Assembly: GCF_022581195.2 (NCBI RefSeq)
Contig: NC_061475.1
Coordinates: forward strand, 8,370,001-8,434,000
Length of the DNA: 64,000 bases
Direction: 5' to 3'
DNA from: Helicoverpa zea
Taxonomy: Eukaryota; Arthropoda; Insecta; Lepidoptera; Noctuidae
The translations under genes and the position numbers were made by a program. Positions 32,511 to 43,640 of the stretch are shown here, piece after piece. The stretch's first letter is position 1; every line of letters begins with the position of its first letter. The notes under the pieces were generated by a model. It made no database searches. It was not told the DNA's origin and saw nothing but the letters and a program-made list of their open reading frames with translations.

Positions 32511-32980
32511 GTATTTACATACAGTTTTAATTATTTCAGTTCTTTGAGCAATATTATTGCTTCATTTCAAATCATCTGCCTAGCCTTTTCCCGATTAAGT
32601 TGGTCCCGCCTCCAGTCTTACCGAATGCAACAAAGAACCAGCGATTTACATAAAGTGACTGCCTATCTGACCTCTTCAACTCCCGTTGCCCGGGCCAACA
32701 ATACTCCTATGATAATGTAAGACTGGCCGTCAGACTTTCTGGTTTCTAACTAACCGTAAAGATTGCCAAAGATGTTCATTGTTCAAATGATAACCGTGAC
32801 CTACCAAATTATCGTGGCTTTGGAAACACGAAAGAAGTCGCCATGACAAGATGGTCACCCATCCACTTACTCACCGCACCAAGTGTTGCTTAACCTTATG
32901 ACCAACCACGTTCTCTTCCCGTATTTCCATATACTTTTAATTCTTTCAGTTACTGAAGCAATAAAAATCGCTCCATGTAA
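32511..32980. repeat. Direct repeats flanking a SINE
   Basis: The text cgtatttacatacagtttta, then attatttcagttctttgagc (32513-32552) recurs imperfectly as cgtatttccatatactttta, then attctttcagttactgaagc (32919-32958). Each is followed by caata and a gcttca/gctcca block; a related block precedes at 32456. A short tandem array interrupted by the SINE is the simplest reading. Confidence 0.6.
32571..32915 (-). mobile_element. 5S-rRNA-headed SINE, nearly full length
   Basis: On the minus strand the head reads gtcataaggttaagcaacac, then ttggtgcggtgagtaagtgg and atgggtgacca, matching the 5S internal promoter. It joins the same body as the tRNA-headed SINEs (gaacatctttggcaatcttt, gggcaacgggagttgaagag) and the 3' end gggaaaaggctaggcagatgat. 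It is the best full example of the chimeric 5S SINE here. Confidence 0.8.
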
Positions 32981-33955
32981 ATACATCCAAAACTCCCGAA
33001 TAAAGATGTACACTTACTTTTTATCACTAAAGTAATTCTATTACACTCGAGGCCATAAAAATGGACTACATTCTTTAATCGACGTCCATCGCTCGCTTTT
33101 ATTACAGTCGGACCTTTACGATGGTACCCTTATAATATCTTAATAAAGGCGTAGGGCCTAAAATATTAGGTCAAAAGCTAGCCTTTTTAGGTTAGAAGTG
33201 TAATTTCGAGTGGTTGAGGAAATGGATTGGATGTCCCGAATTTTGTGGCTAGCAGTGTAAGTATGTTTATTGGATGTTGGATATTATATGATCTAGATAT
33301 TTTTAACAGTTTAGCGCTAAAGGTTTTTTGAAAAGATGATACCTACTTAACTGATTTTATTTTAAAAAAATGGTGAAAGCCTGCTTTTAATATTATATCA
33401 ATGGGAAAGGTAGTTATAAAATATAAAAGAGGTATATACAGACAATTTAATTTGAAGGAAATTATTAAAAAAGCATGTATTTATTTACAATATTGCAATA
33501 AAATATTATTTTGTCTTTTTACTAAAATGTTTGAGATAAATATAAAAAGGTTGTTTTCCTGTGATTTTATTCCTACATCCCACATGAAAAAGAAGTATAT
33601 TTTTACGATATACTACTTAATCATGATATCTTTACAGTGTTATCTTTTTTCCTTTTATAGTTCATAATCCTTTGTGCTCTTATAATAAGAACTTTTATTA
33701 AAAGATATAAAATATAAAAGTGGAAAACTTAACGACCTACAATGAAAACTACATTTACATAATATTTAAATTCTGGGTGGTTATTATTGTAATATTATTA
33801 TTTTTTGCTTTGTGTTAGTTGCCCATTAAATAGCGTTAAATTTTAAAAGTACTATAAAAGAGGTTTATACATAAATAACAGTTAAATATATGGCTTAATA
33901 CATACATGGAAATCGTATTAAGAATAAGAGTTAACTTAAAATATTTATTTATTTT
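32981..33955. other. Gene-free stretch
   Basis: Nothing was recognised. An 88-codon Lys/Tyr/Phe-rich frame (33401-33667) looks like an AT-rich artefact. Confidence 0.35.
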
Positions 33956-33956
33956 T

Positions 33957-34070
33957 AACCGACTTCGAAAAACGAGGTTAGCACTTTGATCTACATTTAT
34001 ATCTCACGTTTGGGTGAATGAATTTTGATACAATTTTCAGCATAGTATTTGTCAGACTTTGGAGGCTATA
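33957..34070 (+). mobile_element. Dispersed repeat (ACCGACTTC family)
   Basis: It begins aaccgacttcgaaaaacgag and continues into tctcacgtttgggtgaatga, attttgat and cagcatagtatttgtcagac. It abuts the Helitron-like element at 34073. Confidence 0.65.
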
Positions 34071-34072
34071 TG

Positions 34073-34272
34073 TCTATACCAATATTATAAAGAGGAAAAC
34101 TTTGTTTGTTTGTTTGGTTGTAATGAATAGGCTCAAAAACTACTGGACAGTTTTTAAAAATTCTTTCACCATTCGAAAGTTACATTATCCACGAGTAAAA
34201 TAGGCTATATTTTATCCCGGTACGGGCAGTAGTTACCACGGGACGCGGGTGAAACCGCGGGAAAACGGCTAG
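34073..34272 (+). mobile_element. Helitron-like element, near complete
   Basis: It starts tctataccaatattataaag and contains caaaaactactggacagttt and taggctatattttatcccgg. It ends accgcgggaaaacggCTAG before T. The base preceding the start is G instead of A, so the left junction is slightly degraded. Confidence 0.65.
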
Positions 34273-34537
34273 TATCTTATAAAAGTAAGTTTCATTTCTG
34301 AAGCGTTAATTATAACATACTTTTTTACAAGGAAAGAAACACAACGACAGACTCACATAAAGAAATACATAAGAGCAACGCTTTCTTAATGAATTACTTT
34401 TATTTCCTTATCTGGAGAAAAACATCAAGTAAAAGGGAAAATAGGGGAAAAGGGACCACTCAAATAATTGGGCGAATGTAAGGAAAACATGATTAAGTAC
34501 CAGTATAGGGGTATTGTGTTTACTGCTGTGTTGTAGA

Positions 34538-34690
34538 CTAGCTTCTGCTGGCGTTTCACTCGCTTTTCATAGAAACTACTTCGTGCATATGGATAAAAAG
34601 TAGTTCATAGCCTTCCTTGATTAATAGGCTATCTAACTATGTAAGAATATTTCAAATCGGATTAGCAGTTCCGGAGGAGTGTTCAAGCAA
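34538..34690 (-). mobile_element. Helitron-like CTAG-ended fragment
   Basis: + strand ctagcttctgctggcgtttc, then aactacttcgtgcatatgga, then caaatcggattagcagttcc: a minus-strand member of the CTAG superfamily without a clear TC end. Confidence 0.5.
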
Positions 34691-35809
34691 ATAAATATAT
34701 ATTTTTTTCTGCATTTTTTAAGTATTTGATATAGCAGTTTTTACAATGATGTTTTAGTAAATTTAATTTAATTCAAATTAAAACGCACTACTTTGATTTA
34801 TAAATGAATTAACTTATGTGGATGTTTGTAACTCATTCACGAAAACCTACCGAACGGATTTTGATGAAACTTGCCAAAATTTACTTTTACAAAAAGCAGT
34901 TTTTTGCAATTCTCCAGTATTGTACCACTCAAGTTTCGGATACCAGTCCATACTGTACCTAATATAGTTCTGTTTGCTCGCTCTATTCTCCAGAAGTACC
35001 AATCGGGTTTCAAAAATCCTACCTACTCGTATTTGATAGCCAAATTCTCGAGAAAGGTTAAAATTCGAATAAAATCAAAACTGTATGGTTTGGCGTTTTA
35101 TATTTTTACTTCCCATAAAAATTCTATAGGATTCACAAAATTGAAGTATTAGTTTTTCCCCGCAGTTCTACCCGTGTTTCAAGACATTTTTTTCCCGCAC
35201 CTTGACAAAAAGTAGATTATGTCCTTTCTAAGACTCTAGACTATAGTGCAGTACTGTTCGCACATAATAAATGTTACTCACTCTCTGGTCTACTCACTCT
35301 AGCAAACAATAACACATTGCGTGCAAACATTTTCTAAAATGTCCGCGATAGCACCATTTTTTAGTGCGAACACCATGCTAGTTGTGAACTCGTGCCGACG
35401 CATACCTACACATTTTCTGTTCGCGAAAATGCCTCGAATGCTACGTACTTGTGAGATGATGGTAGATAGAAGAGTGTAGAAGAATAGAACATGCAGCATC
35501 GACCCAAAATAAAATTGAAATTAGAGCAAGAAGATGATGGTGAATTTTAGTAAAATCTTGCCCACAGTCAGCCACAATACGTCCATACATTTCGAGTATT
35601 AATGATCATTTTCATTCATGCCAACCTCTCTATTGTCTTGATATCTCAGTAACAATGTCTACGCTATGTAAATCCGACACGTAGGATCATAACGCACAAG
35701 TTATGTTAAACGTGTGCAGGTGTTACAGAAGTTATGTTAATTCTGTCATTAAAATGGGTTGCTTTTGGTTTGTTACTTTGTCTGTTTTTGTGACAATATA
35801 AATTGCATA
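34691..35809. other. Gene-free stretch
   Basis: A scrap resembling the 5' portion of CTAG elements lies near 34795-34880 (cgaacggattttgatgaaac). The rest, including short frames at 34871 and 35299, is unrecognised. Confidence 0.35.
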
Positions 35810-35816
35810 TGTATAG

Positions 35817-36203
35817 TCGTGGTGGCCTAGTGAGTAAAGGACAAACCTCTCAAGAATGAGGGCGCGGGTTCGATCCCAGGTCAGGCAAGTACCAATGCAA
35901 CTTTTCTAAATTTGTATGTACTTTCTAAGTATATCTTAGACACCATTGACTGTGTTTCGGATGGCACGTTAAACTGTAGGTCCCGGCTGTCATTGAACAT
36001 CCTTGGCAGTCGTTACGGGTAGTCAGAAGCCAGTAAGTCTGACACCAGTCACCAGTCTAACCAAGGGGTATTGGGTTGCCCGGGTAACTGGGTTGAGGGG
36101 GTCAGATAGGGCAGTCTCTTCTTGTAAAGCACTGGTACTCAGCTGAATCCGGTTAGACTGGAAGCCGACCCCAACATAGTTGGGAAAAAGGCTCGGAGGA
36201 TGA
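35817..36203 (+). mobile_element. Full-length tRNA-derived SINE with target duplication
   Basis: It begins tcgtggtggcctagtgagta, has B box gggttcgatcccagg, the full shared body and the ggctcggaggatga tail. The direct repeat tgtatag flanks it (35810-35816, 36204-36210). It is very similar to 1618-1998, apart from a duplicated caccagt near 36050. Confidence 0.9.
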
Positions 36204-36210
36204 TGTATAG

Positions 36211-37224
36211 AATTCTATGTTCATTGATGCTGAATTGGGCTGCAGGATTGTTCGAAAGAGTTACCGTTGTACACAAATCGTTAAAGAAGGAATGAAAGAA
36301 GTGGGTTTTCATAGAGGCTTTCTATAACCTATCCGTGGATTTGTCTGTAATTTATCTATCGGTTGAATGGCGATTAGAAATTCAATTTCGAAACAAGTTC
36401 CATATAAATTATGAGAAATTCCCATTTCCATCTATACTCGCAAAACAATGATTACATAGATAGATTTTAGGAAACCGCAGTTAGTAAAATTCCCTCCCAC
36501 TGCATCCACGAAGGGAGAATTTGATGTATTCCCCAAATAGGGTACCTATTTTTGTAGTAAAGTGAGTGGGCAAAGTTACATGACGAATATTGTGATAAAA
36601 AACAAAACAATATCCGATTTCCAAAAATGAATGGTTTGTGAAAAGTGCTGAATAGTTTTCCGAGAAAATCGATACAAATATCATAAAACTAAAAAGTTTT
36701 TTTGTTAGTTCACTAACCTAATTTACTACTAGTATTCCTATTCAAAAAAAAATATATCAGTATTCGATGTCACATTTATCGAGCTAGGCTACTTTTTATC
36801 CGGGTGTGCGAAGTATTTCCTACAGAACCACTAGCGGATGTTAGTATCATAATATTTCCATAGTTATAAACATTTACATTTTATATTATTCAGGCAAGGA
36901 TGGTTGTTTTCAGACATAACGATGAAGCGATAGGACCCTACGGCCTTGTGAAACCCGTAGTTTTGTTATGAAAAAGTTATGTTAATATTAAGTAGGTACC
37001 TATTCATAATGCAGGCCTATTATTATTGTTTGGTAATTTTATGATCATTGTCATAACCTTTTGTGGGCTTTTATGGAGGCATGAGGAAATGTGTGTTAGG
37101 CCGAGGTTTTGAGTATTTGAATACAGAACAACAAAATTAAAGAAAACTTTACTGTGGTTAACTTATCGAATAATCATCATCATTATCATGCTAATTTAAA
37201 ACTAACTAGCGAAAACATCGGGTA
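36211..37224. other. Gene-free stretch
   Basis: Only a diverged CTAG-superfamily scrap is visible near 36785-36845 (aggctactttttatccgggt). No gene was seen. Confidence 0.35.
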
Positions 37225-37400
37225 CTAGCTCACCAGCGGTTTAACCACGCCCTGTAGAAATTACTTTATGGATCCGGATAAAACTAGTCTAATGTCCTTC
37301 CTCGATAAATGGACTATCTAACACTGAAAAGTTTATTTCAAAATGGACAGGTAGTTTTTGTGATGAGCTCGTTCATATGAACTCTTTAGATTTATTATAT
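37225..37400 (-). mobile_element. Helitron-like CTAG-ended fragment
   Basis: + strand ctagctcaccagcggtttaa, then atgtccttcctcgataaatg, then aaaatggacaggtagttttt. The minus-strand orientation ends in CTAG. Confidence 0.5.
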
Positions 37401-37559
37401 TAGAGTAAATTAATGTTTCTGAGAATTAAAGCATTAGTTTTGCATTACTTTATTTTTACAACATGTTTTTATATACGATACTACGTAAGATTGGATATTT
37501 AAAACACACAGTAACATCAAAATATATCGCACTCCGATTTTTCTGCATTACGCAGCAAA

Positions 37560-37645
37560 GTTCAATCACCCCTTCGTAGCTTCGTAGCAAAGCGCTACGC
37601 ACGTAGCAGGACGCCTACGCACGTAGCCCGCTACGAAATTGCTTT
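37560..37645. repeat. CTACG/CGTAG cluster
   Basis: A short GC-richer patch dense in cttcgtagc, gctacgcacgtagc and gcctacgcacgtagc units in both orientations. Several small hairpins could form. No family was recognised. Confidence 0.5.
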
Positions 37646-37772
37646 GTGCAAGGAATGTGGTGATTACGAAATCCTAGTTCATTTCTATGGAAAGAACTTT
37701 TAATGTGAATTCTTATTTTAATTTATTGTATTAGAAATATTTTCAAGATATTTTATATGAAATATTTTTTTA

Positions 37773-37990
37773 CTGACTTCAAAAAAACGAGGTTTTCAGT
37801 TTGACCTACATATATGCATGTATGTATGTATGTTTGTGCGCGACTATCTCACGTTTGGCTGAGCCGATTTTGATAAGGTTTTTAGCAAAGTATTTGGCAG
37901 ACTTAGGAGAATGTTTTGGATATGTTATTGAAATGGTTTTTTTTTTACTTATTAGTAGTTCGTTTATAGGATTTGTTCACCCATCAAAAA
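37773..37990 (+). mobile_element. Dispersed repeat (ACCGACTTC family)
   Basis: It begins actgacttcaaaaaaacgag and contains a (TATG)n run near 37815, gcgcgactatctcacgtttg, and agccgattttgataaggttt. It is the longest copy in the window, ending in text like gttcacccatc. Confidence 0.6.
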
Positions 37991-38216
37991 GCTGACCGTG
38001 GTAAGTCTGATTGATAAACTGTCGTAGGTCTTAGTAAGCTACATTAACCACTGTCAATGGGCTATAACAATATTTGTTCAGCTATCAATCGCTCAATCGT
38101 GCCCATAATGTCGTCAATTGTAATACAATGAATAATTAATCGTCTTTCAGTTGACTAAATTAATTGATTAACCTATCTATAGAGAGATAATATTATTATA
38201 ATTATAATCGTTTATG

Positions 38217-38505
38217 TCGTGGTGGCCTAGTGGGTAAATAACCAACCTCTCAAATATGAGGGCGCGGGTTCGATTCCAGTTCAGGCAAGTATCAATGCAA
38301 ATTTTCTAAGTTTGTATGTACTTTCTAAGTATATCTTGGACACCAATGGCTGATAAAAAGGTGAAGTAAAACATCTAGAGGAAACCTGGACTATATAGTC
38401 TGAAATCAGCAACCCGCATTGAGCAAGCGTGGTGATTAACGCTCAATCCTTCTCCGTGTGAGAGGAGGCCGCAGCCCAGCAGTGGGATGATACAAAGGCT
38501 GTAAC
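38217..38505 (+). mobile_element. tRNA-headed SINE with alternative tail
   Basis: The head and first 120 bp match 1618-1998 (gtggtggcctagtgggtaaa; B box gggttcgattccag; tctaagtatatcttggacac). At caatggctgataaaaaggtg it switches to a different 3' module: ctgaaatcagcaacccgcat, tctccgtgtgagaggaggcc, cccagcagtgggatgata. The same tail occurs at 11838, 46428 and 60979. A degraded direct repeat (aatcgtttatg / aatcatttatag) flanks it. Confidence 0.8.
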
Positions 38506-38881
38506 AGGAATCATTTATAGTGTCATGTGTTTCATGAATTCTGTGAATTTATTTTAAAATGACCACTGATTCCAAGAGCATAGGTCATTTGTGGGCTTTT
38601 GTATACGCATTTATAATAGAATTTCAGTTCATATGTTTGAACTAACGGACAGTTCTTGTAAAATCATAATGAATGTGCCGTATTTTGGGTGTGTTGTCCG
38701 TTTGTAATTATAACGTTAAAAAGTGCTCATTAATTTAGCCTGGCTTTGATAATGGAATTTGACGTTGACTGAAATTGAAAACGACATGTGTTTATAAAAC
38801 AATTAATAAAGAGAATAATGCTGTTACATTAAGTGGGCAAAACAAGAGAAAGATACATCATCATAATAAAACGCAAAAATC

Positions 38882-39036
38882 ATCACCTGCCTAGCCTTTT
38901 ACCAACTATGTTGGGGTCAGCTTCCAATCTTACGGGACGCAGCAGAGTACCAGTATCTTACGTGGAGAGACTGCACGTCTGACCTCCTCAACCCGGTTAC
39001 CCGGGCAACTCGATACCCTTAGTAACACTGGTTAAT
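38882..39036 (-). mobile_element. SINE 3' fragment
   Basis: + strand atcacctgcctagcctttta, then ttggggtcagcttccaatct, then ctcctcaacccggttacccg. It is a minus-strand SINE body and tail, abutting a CTAG element at 39060. Confidence 0.78.
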
Positions 39037-39059
39037 ACTTTCGTATTGATATTATACTA

Positions 39060-39195
39060 CTAGTTTTTAATTGGTTTCACCGAACTACTTGCCCGTACCG
39101 GGATAAAATATTTTACACTGGAAGAATGTAGATTTCCAACAGTGACAGAATTTTTCAAATCAGTTCAGTAGTTTTGGAGCTATCAAAAAAATGTT
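39060..39195 (-). mobile_element. Helitron-like CTAG-ended fragment
   Basis: + strand ctagtttttaattggtttca, then acttgcccgtaccgggataa, then tcagttcagtagttttggag. The far (TC) end is degraded. Confidence 0.5.
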
Positions 39196-40730
39196 TTCTC
39201 TGTATTATATAATCATTAATACATTGTATAGATTAAGTAAATATGTAAGTAAAACCATGACACCTAAGCAATATATATTAGCGAAACCTATTCTCTGTTA
39301 TTGGATAACAAACATCGTGGCAGCCACAAAAAGGTTCAGCAATATAAATCTTAGACGGAATGGGCCCTTCTTTATTATTACTGAGAAATGAATGGTGTTA
39401 TGCGAGAGTTTGAAAGCTGTTTATTTGAGAATTAAAAGATTTTTTTCTTGGTCTTATTTTTGGCCTTTTTTAATGGTAATAAAATAGAATACTGCATGTT
39501 TTTTTAAACCAAACCGATCCCACGAAAAGGTGGTGCTTAATTCGACCACATATTTCATGTTTTTTCTTAGATAATTATAATATTCCTATCATCTTCGTTT
39601 GTCTATGGGGCTTATTGTTTATTGAATTTGTAGAAAATGTCACAAGGCATATATTGTACATTATGAACATACTAAGTTAGTTCTTTCTTCCTTAAACAGT
39701 AGTTATTACAATTCCATGTCAATTGAGGTGAATTTGAGAAAAATCTAGGGATTGTAAAATTCTGCCACTGCTGTGGGTTTGATTGAAAGAGTAGTTATAA
39801 AAAGCACTAGAAGGACCATAAGTTAGTTTTAGTGAGAGGAGTCATCTGATAAATACCTACAACAAAAAATTATACTATTAAAATTATAAAAGTTCATTTC
39901 ACATTATTTATATTTTATTGTAACTAGCTTTAACCTCAATCATAGTGCGCACAGTTGGTTGTGGTATGTTATTTGAACGAATAATTTAATATTACTAGCA
40001 AGCGGTTTTGGAATATAATATAAAATTATTGTATTTTAATATTTGAATCAATTTTTTCAACAGAAACAATCAAATTATAATATTTAAATGATAATTCAGA
40101 ATACAGAACAAAATGGCACACCGCAACTCAAAAATTTTGATCAAAATAAACGATGATGATTAACTGGTAAACAAATGAATGTAATATTAGGTAGATTTAC
40201 AATAACATTCCTCACAAATTCATACAACGTCGTGTATTTCCAAATTAAGCAGAACTATGGGTACCAGAACACTGATAAATACTTATTTTAAAATACGGAA
40301 ATATAAATTAATTTTAACTTAATTAATTATTATTAATATTTAAATTAAATAACTTTATCACATCTCTTCTTAAGTACTTTTCAATATACATCATGTTGTT
40401 GTTAAATATAGAAACACATCTTTAAACCCTGCTCACAAAAACACTTATTTATTTAACTTCTATTTTCACAAAAAAAACTTTTTTTTCTTGACTCTCTTCA
40501 ACATAAAACCGTCCATGTAACTAATAAAGCGAAGTTGGGCGCATCTTCACGTCTCCGCGAGTAATCGATAGTCGAGGGAACACCCTTGCAATATATCCTA
40601 ACGTAATGTTCGGATTCGGTTCCAACAGCGTGTGTAAAAAGTTTTGTGTGTTAAGCTTAATTTGGGGTCGTGTATTATGTGTAAGGTTAGTGTAAAAATG
40701 TTTGGTATTTGTAAAATGTATTCTTCTTAA
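39196..40730. other. Gene-free stretch
   Basis: Mostly very AT-rich. From about 40533 the composition is more balanced and could be the 5' part of the retroposon at 40731, but this part is not shared with the second copy at 55125, so it stays unassigned. Confidence 0.35.
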
Positions 40731-40925
40731 TGATGCTGATCTCTCTCCGGTCTTGTCGCATTGCCGTCTCAAAGGGCTATGAGAGTGAAGCAATAGTGAG
40801 TGCTCTGGCGTCTGCGTAAATGCTCGTGCACTATAACATGTCCTCCGCAGCTGGCTGATCTCCTTATATTAGAACAGCCGCCTTAGCCGATAATCGGCTA
40901 GGAGAGGACATTATTATCTCTCATC
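40731..40925 (+). mobile_element. Unnamed retroposon 3' end, copy 1
   Basis: It shares gatctctctccggtcttgtc, then gggctatgagagtgaagcaa, then acagccgccttagccgataa with 55125-55320. The (ATC)n-like stretch after gaggacatt suggests a LINE/SINE tail. The family name is unknown. Confidence 0.65.
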
Positions 40926-41207
40926 ATCTCATCAAAAAAGAAGAGGTGAGATCTAGACACACTTAAACTAAATTGTTTCAAAAAAAATCCCATTCATTTA
41001 TTTTGCATACGAGAGACTCATTCCTAACACTTTAAATGCAAATGTGTTTGTTTATCACGCTCTCAACAAAAACTGTGAAAACACTACACAAAATAGCATG
41101 CAGATTGAAAACAATCTGGATTAAAATGCAACAAAAATAGAGGGAATACTTCAAAAACGTCTGGTATCTTTTATCCTTTGTTTTTATTGATGGGAAACAT
41201 CATCAAA

Positions 41208-41391
41208 TGACCCCTCCCGCTGTGGGTTAGCACCGCTGAGGAAGTGTCAGACTCTTACTGACTTAAAACCGTCGTGTTCCTTCGTCTTTATGTACCAGAG
41301 CCGCGGTAACTCTTTCGAACAATCCCGCAGCCTTGGCAGGCCTTGGCCCTGCTGGGCTTCGCTGTTCCCCCAGGGCTCAAGTGATACCGCG
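41208..41391 (-). mobile_element. Retroposon with GTCATTTGATGAT 3' end
   Basis: The best-preserved copy: catcatcaaatgacccctcc, then cagactcttactgacttaaa, then gtaccagagccgcggtaact, then caatcccgcagccttggcag. A Helitron-like element starts 9 bp after its 5' end. Confidence 0.75.
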
Positions 41392-41400
41392 AAAAACATA

Positions 41401-41600
41401 TCCTACTAATATTATAAACGCGAAAGTTTGTATGTATGGATGTATGGATGTTTGTTACTCTTTCACGCAAAAACTACTGAATGGATTTTAATGAAACTTT
41501 ACAATAATATAGCACATCAGAATAACACATAGGCTACAATTTGTAAACATATCGTTCGAAATACTAAACCTGCGCAGACGAAGTCGCGGGCACCAGCTAG
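41401..41600 (+). mobile_element. Helitron-like element, complete ends
   Basis: It starts TCCTACTAATATTATAAACG directly after an A and ends gacgaagtcgcgggcaccag, then CTAG before a T. At 200 bp it is non-autonomous. The 5' TC, 3' CTAG and A|T insertion site together match the Helitron definition, and the ends resemble the Lep1/MINE-type moth Helitrons (recalled, unchecked). It includes ttcacgcaaaaactactgaa. Confidence 0.75.
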
Positions 41601-42862
41601 TTATTGCATAAATAAATTCGAATTTCCATTTATTCATTTACTTTATTGTGTTAAAAATATTAATATTAATACCAATAATGACCAATTCATATTCGAGCTT
41701 ACGTGGGCCATTCACGGTACGTACAAAAATACAGACAGTCTCATACATTATGTATGGGGAGCGAACACACAGTTCGACAGGATGGCTCCGATTCGCTTTC
41801 ACATACAAATAGATTTCATACATATTTTTTTGGGTCGGTTAACAATTTCTTCTGGTGCTTTTTTTCTAATAAGGACAATTTTTTGTCTGAATACTTTGAA
41901 CATACGCACTAACCCACGCTTTCACACACTCGTGTGCACATTCGTGTGAGATCATATAGATAGATTTAGTTTAATTTTATTACCATGTAGATGAAACATT
42001 TAAGGTATTAATATATAAATGTAATCAAGGTACCTAAGGGATAACGGCTTTTCCTGGCACAAGTGTTTTTCACACTTAAAAGGATAGGTCAACCTCAATA
42101 TTGTTAAACGAACTTTGTTGTTATCGAATAAAAACATTTTTCATTTACTTTTTTTTATTTTCATAAAATAAAGACTTAATTCGACAACAATATTTTGCAA
42201 TCTTTTAAAACTTTTTGCATACACATATTAATAAACTAGCTTTCTACGCATTTTCATCTGAGTCTCGATGGATAAATAGAAGCGTATAGGATAAATAGGG
42301 CTTAAGACTATTTCGTTCAAGTACCAAACATTATATAGGTTCGTTCATTTTGGCGTTTAAGCCATATGATCAGATAAATCGTGTTTCTTCACCTAGTACC
42401 TATATCATGCACTTAAACATTACTTGATGGGGTAAAATGGGCTACATGTCCTTAAATTGCCTTTCCCCTGTTTCTATACCAAAATTAATCAACACAAAAC
42501 GACTTAAAATAGCTCAAAGCGGAAAATACGAACAAATAAAGGGGCTCAGTTCCCACTAAGTAATAATTACACTATAATAAATAAACTATATTTTATTAAC
42601 AGAGAACCGTACAAAGGCTTTAGGCAGTTAAATTAACAAACTCATAATGAATCCTTTGACCTTTCTATTCAAGTTAAAAATAGATAATAATTTAAACCAA
42701 TTAGATACTGTATTCCTTTAAAGCTTGATAATTTAAATTGAGCCTCGAGCAGTTAATTAATTATTTATCACAAAGATATGCTTAGGTAGTGTAATTGTAA
42801 GGCCTTGGAAGAATTCCTTTGTGTTTTATTTCTTCCATACAAATATTTTTAAGAGGATTTTT
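41601..42862. other. Gene-free stretch
   Basis: Nothing was recognised. The overlapping short frames at 41638-41912 on both strands have no known motif. Confidence 0.35.
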
Positions 42863-43015
42863 CTTCATTTTTGTCTGTTTGTAATGGATATACTCAAAAA
42901 CTACTGGACCGATTTTAAAAATTCATTTACTGTTGGAAAGCTACAATCTTCTCAAGAAACATAGACTTCATTTTATCCCGGTACGGGCAGCAGAAACCGC
43001 TGGAAAACGGCTATA
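42863..43015 (+). mobile_element. Helitron-like fragment
   Basis: Carries actcaaaaactactggaccg, then tcattttatcccggtacggg, then accgctggaaaacggcta. It is a diverged copy of 34073-34272, with the terminal CTAG altered to CTAT. Confidence 0.55.
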
Positions 43016-43513
43016 TCGAATAATAGCTGTAGGGTACGAATTTCAGGAGCCATGTTAAATTTTGGATCTTGGCTATTATAAGTATTTTTTTTTATTCATT
43101 CAGTTCATGAATGGCCTTAATTTAGCTATATTCTCATTTTTTTTAATAAAAGACTTTTCCTACATACCAACAAAATAATTTATTTACCAAATTCAAAACA
43201 CGACGTGTCATTCAGATGTCAGCATACCAGACATCGTCTTTCAATAAATAGCAAGAATAAGTGATTTCCGTGTACCTAAACAAATATTTTCTTGGCAAGA
43301 ATGTTTCTAAGTATATGTAGATTGTAGGTACATTTTCTGTTTTTCCACAAGAACGAATTGCTTGTTCAAGTGTCAAATACTGTAATGAATGCTTGACAAG
43401 ACGGTGAGACTTGTTTTTCTATGTATAAATGGGGGGAAAAAAAATATTTTTTTGGGTAATTTATTATTGCTGGTGAGTGAAATGTGTTGTCATCTTATTT
43501 ATCTCTTAACATC
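43016..43513. other. Gene-free stretch
   Basis: Nothing was recognised. Confidence 0.4.
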
Positions 43514-43640
43514 ATCATCTATCTAACCGGATGCAGCTGAATACCAGTTTACAAGGAGCGACTGTCAAACTTACTTACTCCTGACTACCAGTAACGGCTG
43601 CCAAAGGTGTTCAAATGTCAGCCGGGATCTACAGTTTATC
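43514..43640 (-). mobile_element. SINE body fragment
   Basis: + strand ctaaccggatgcagctgaat, then ctgactaccagtaacggctg, then gtcagccgggatctacagtt: minus-strand SINE with an internal deletion. Confidence 0.75.

Noticed and set aside
40521..40793. 90-codon minus-strand frame
   Set aside because: Ends in a retroposon shared with 55125, and the frame is not preserved in that copy.
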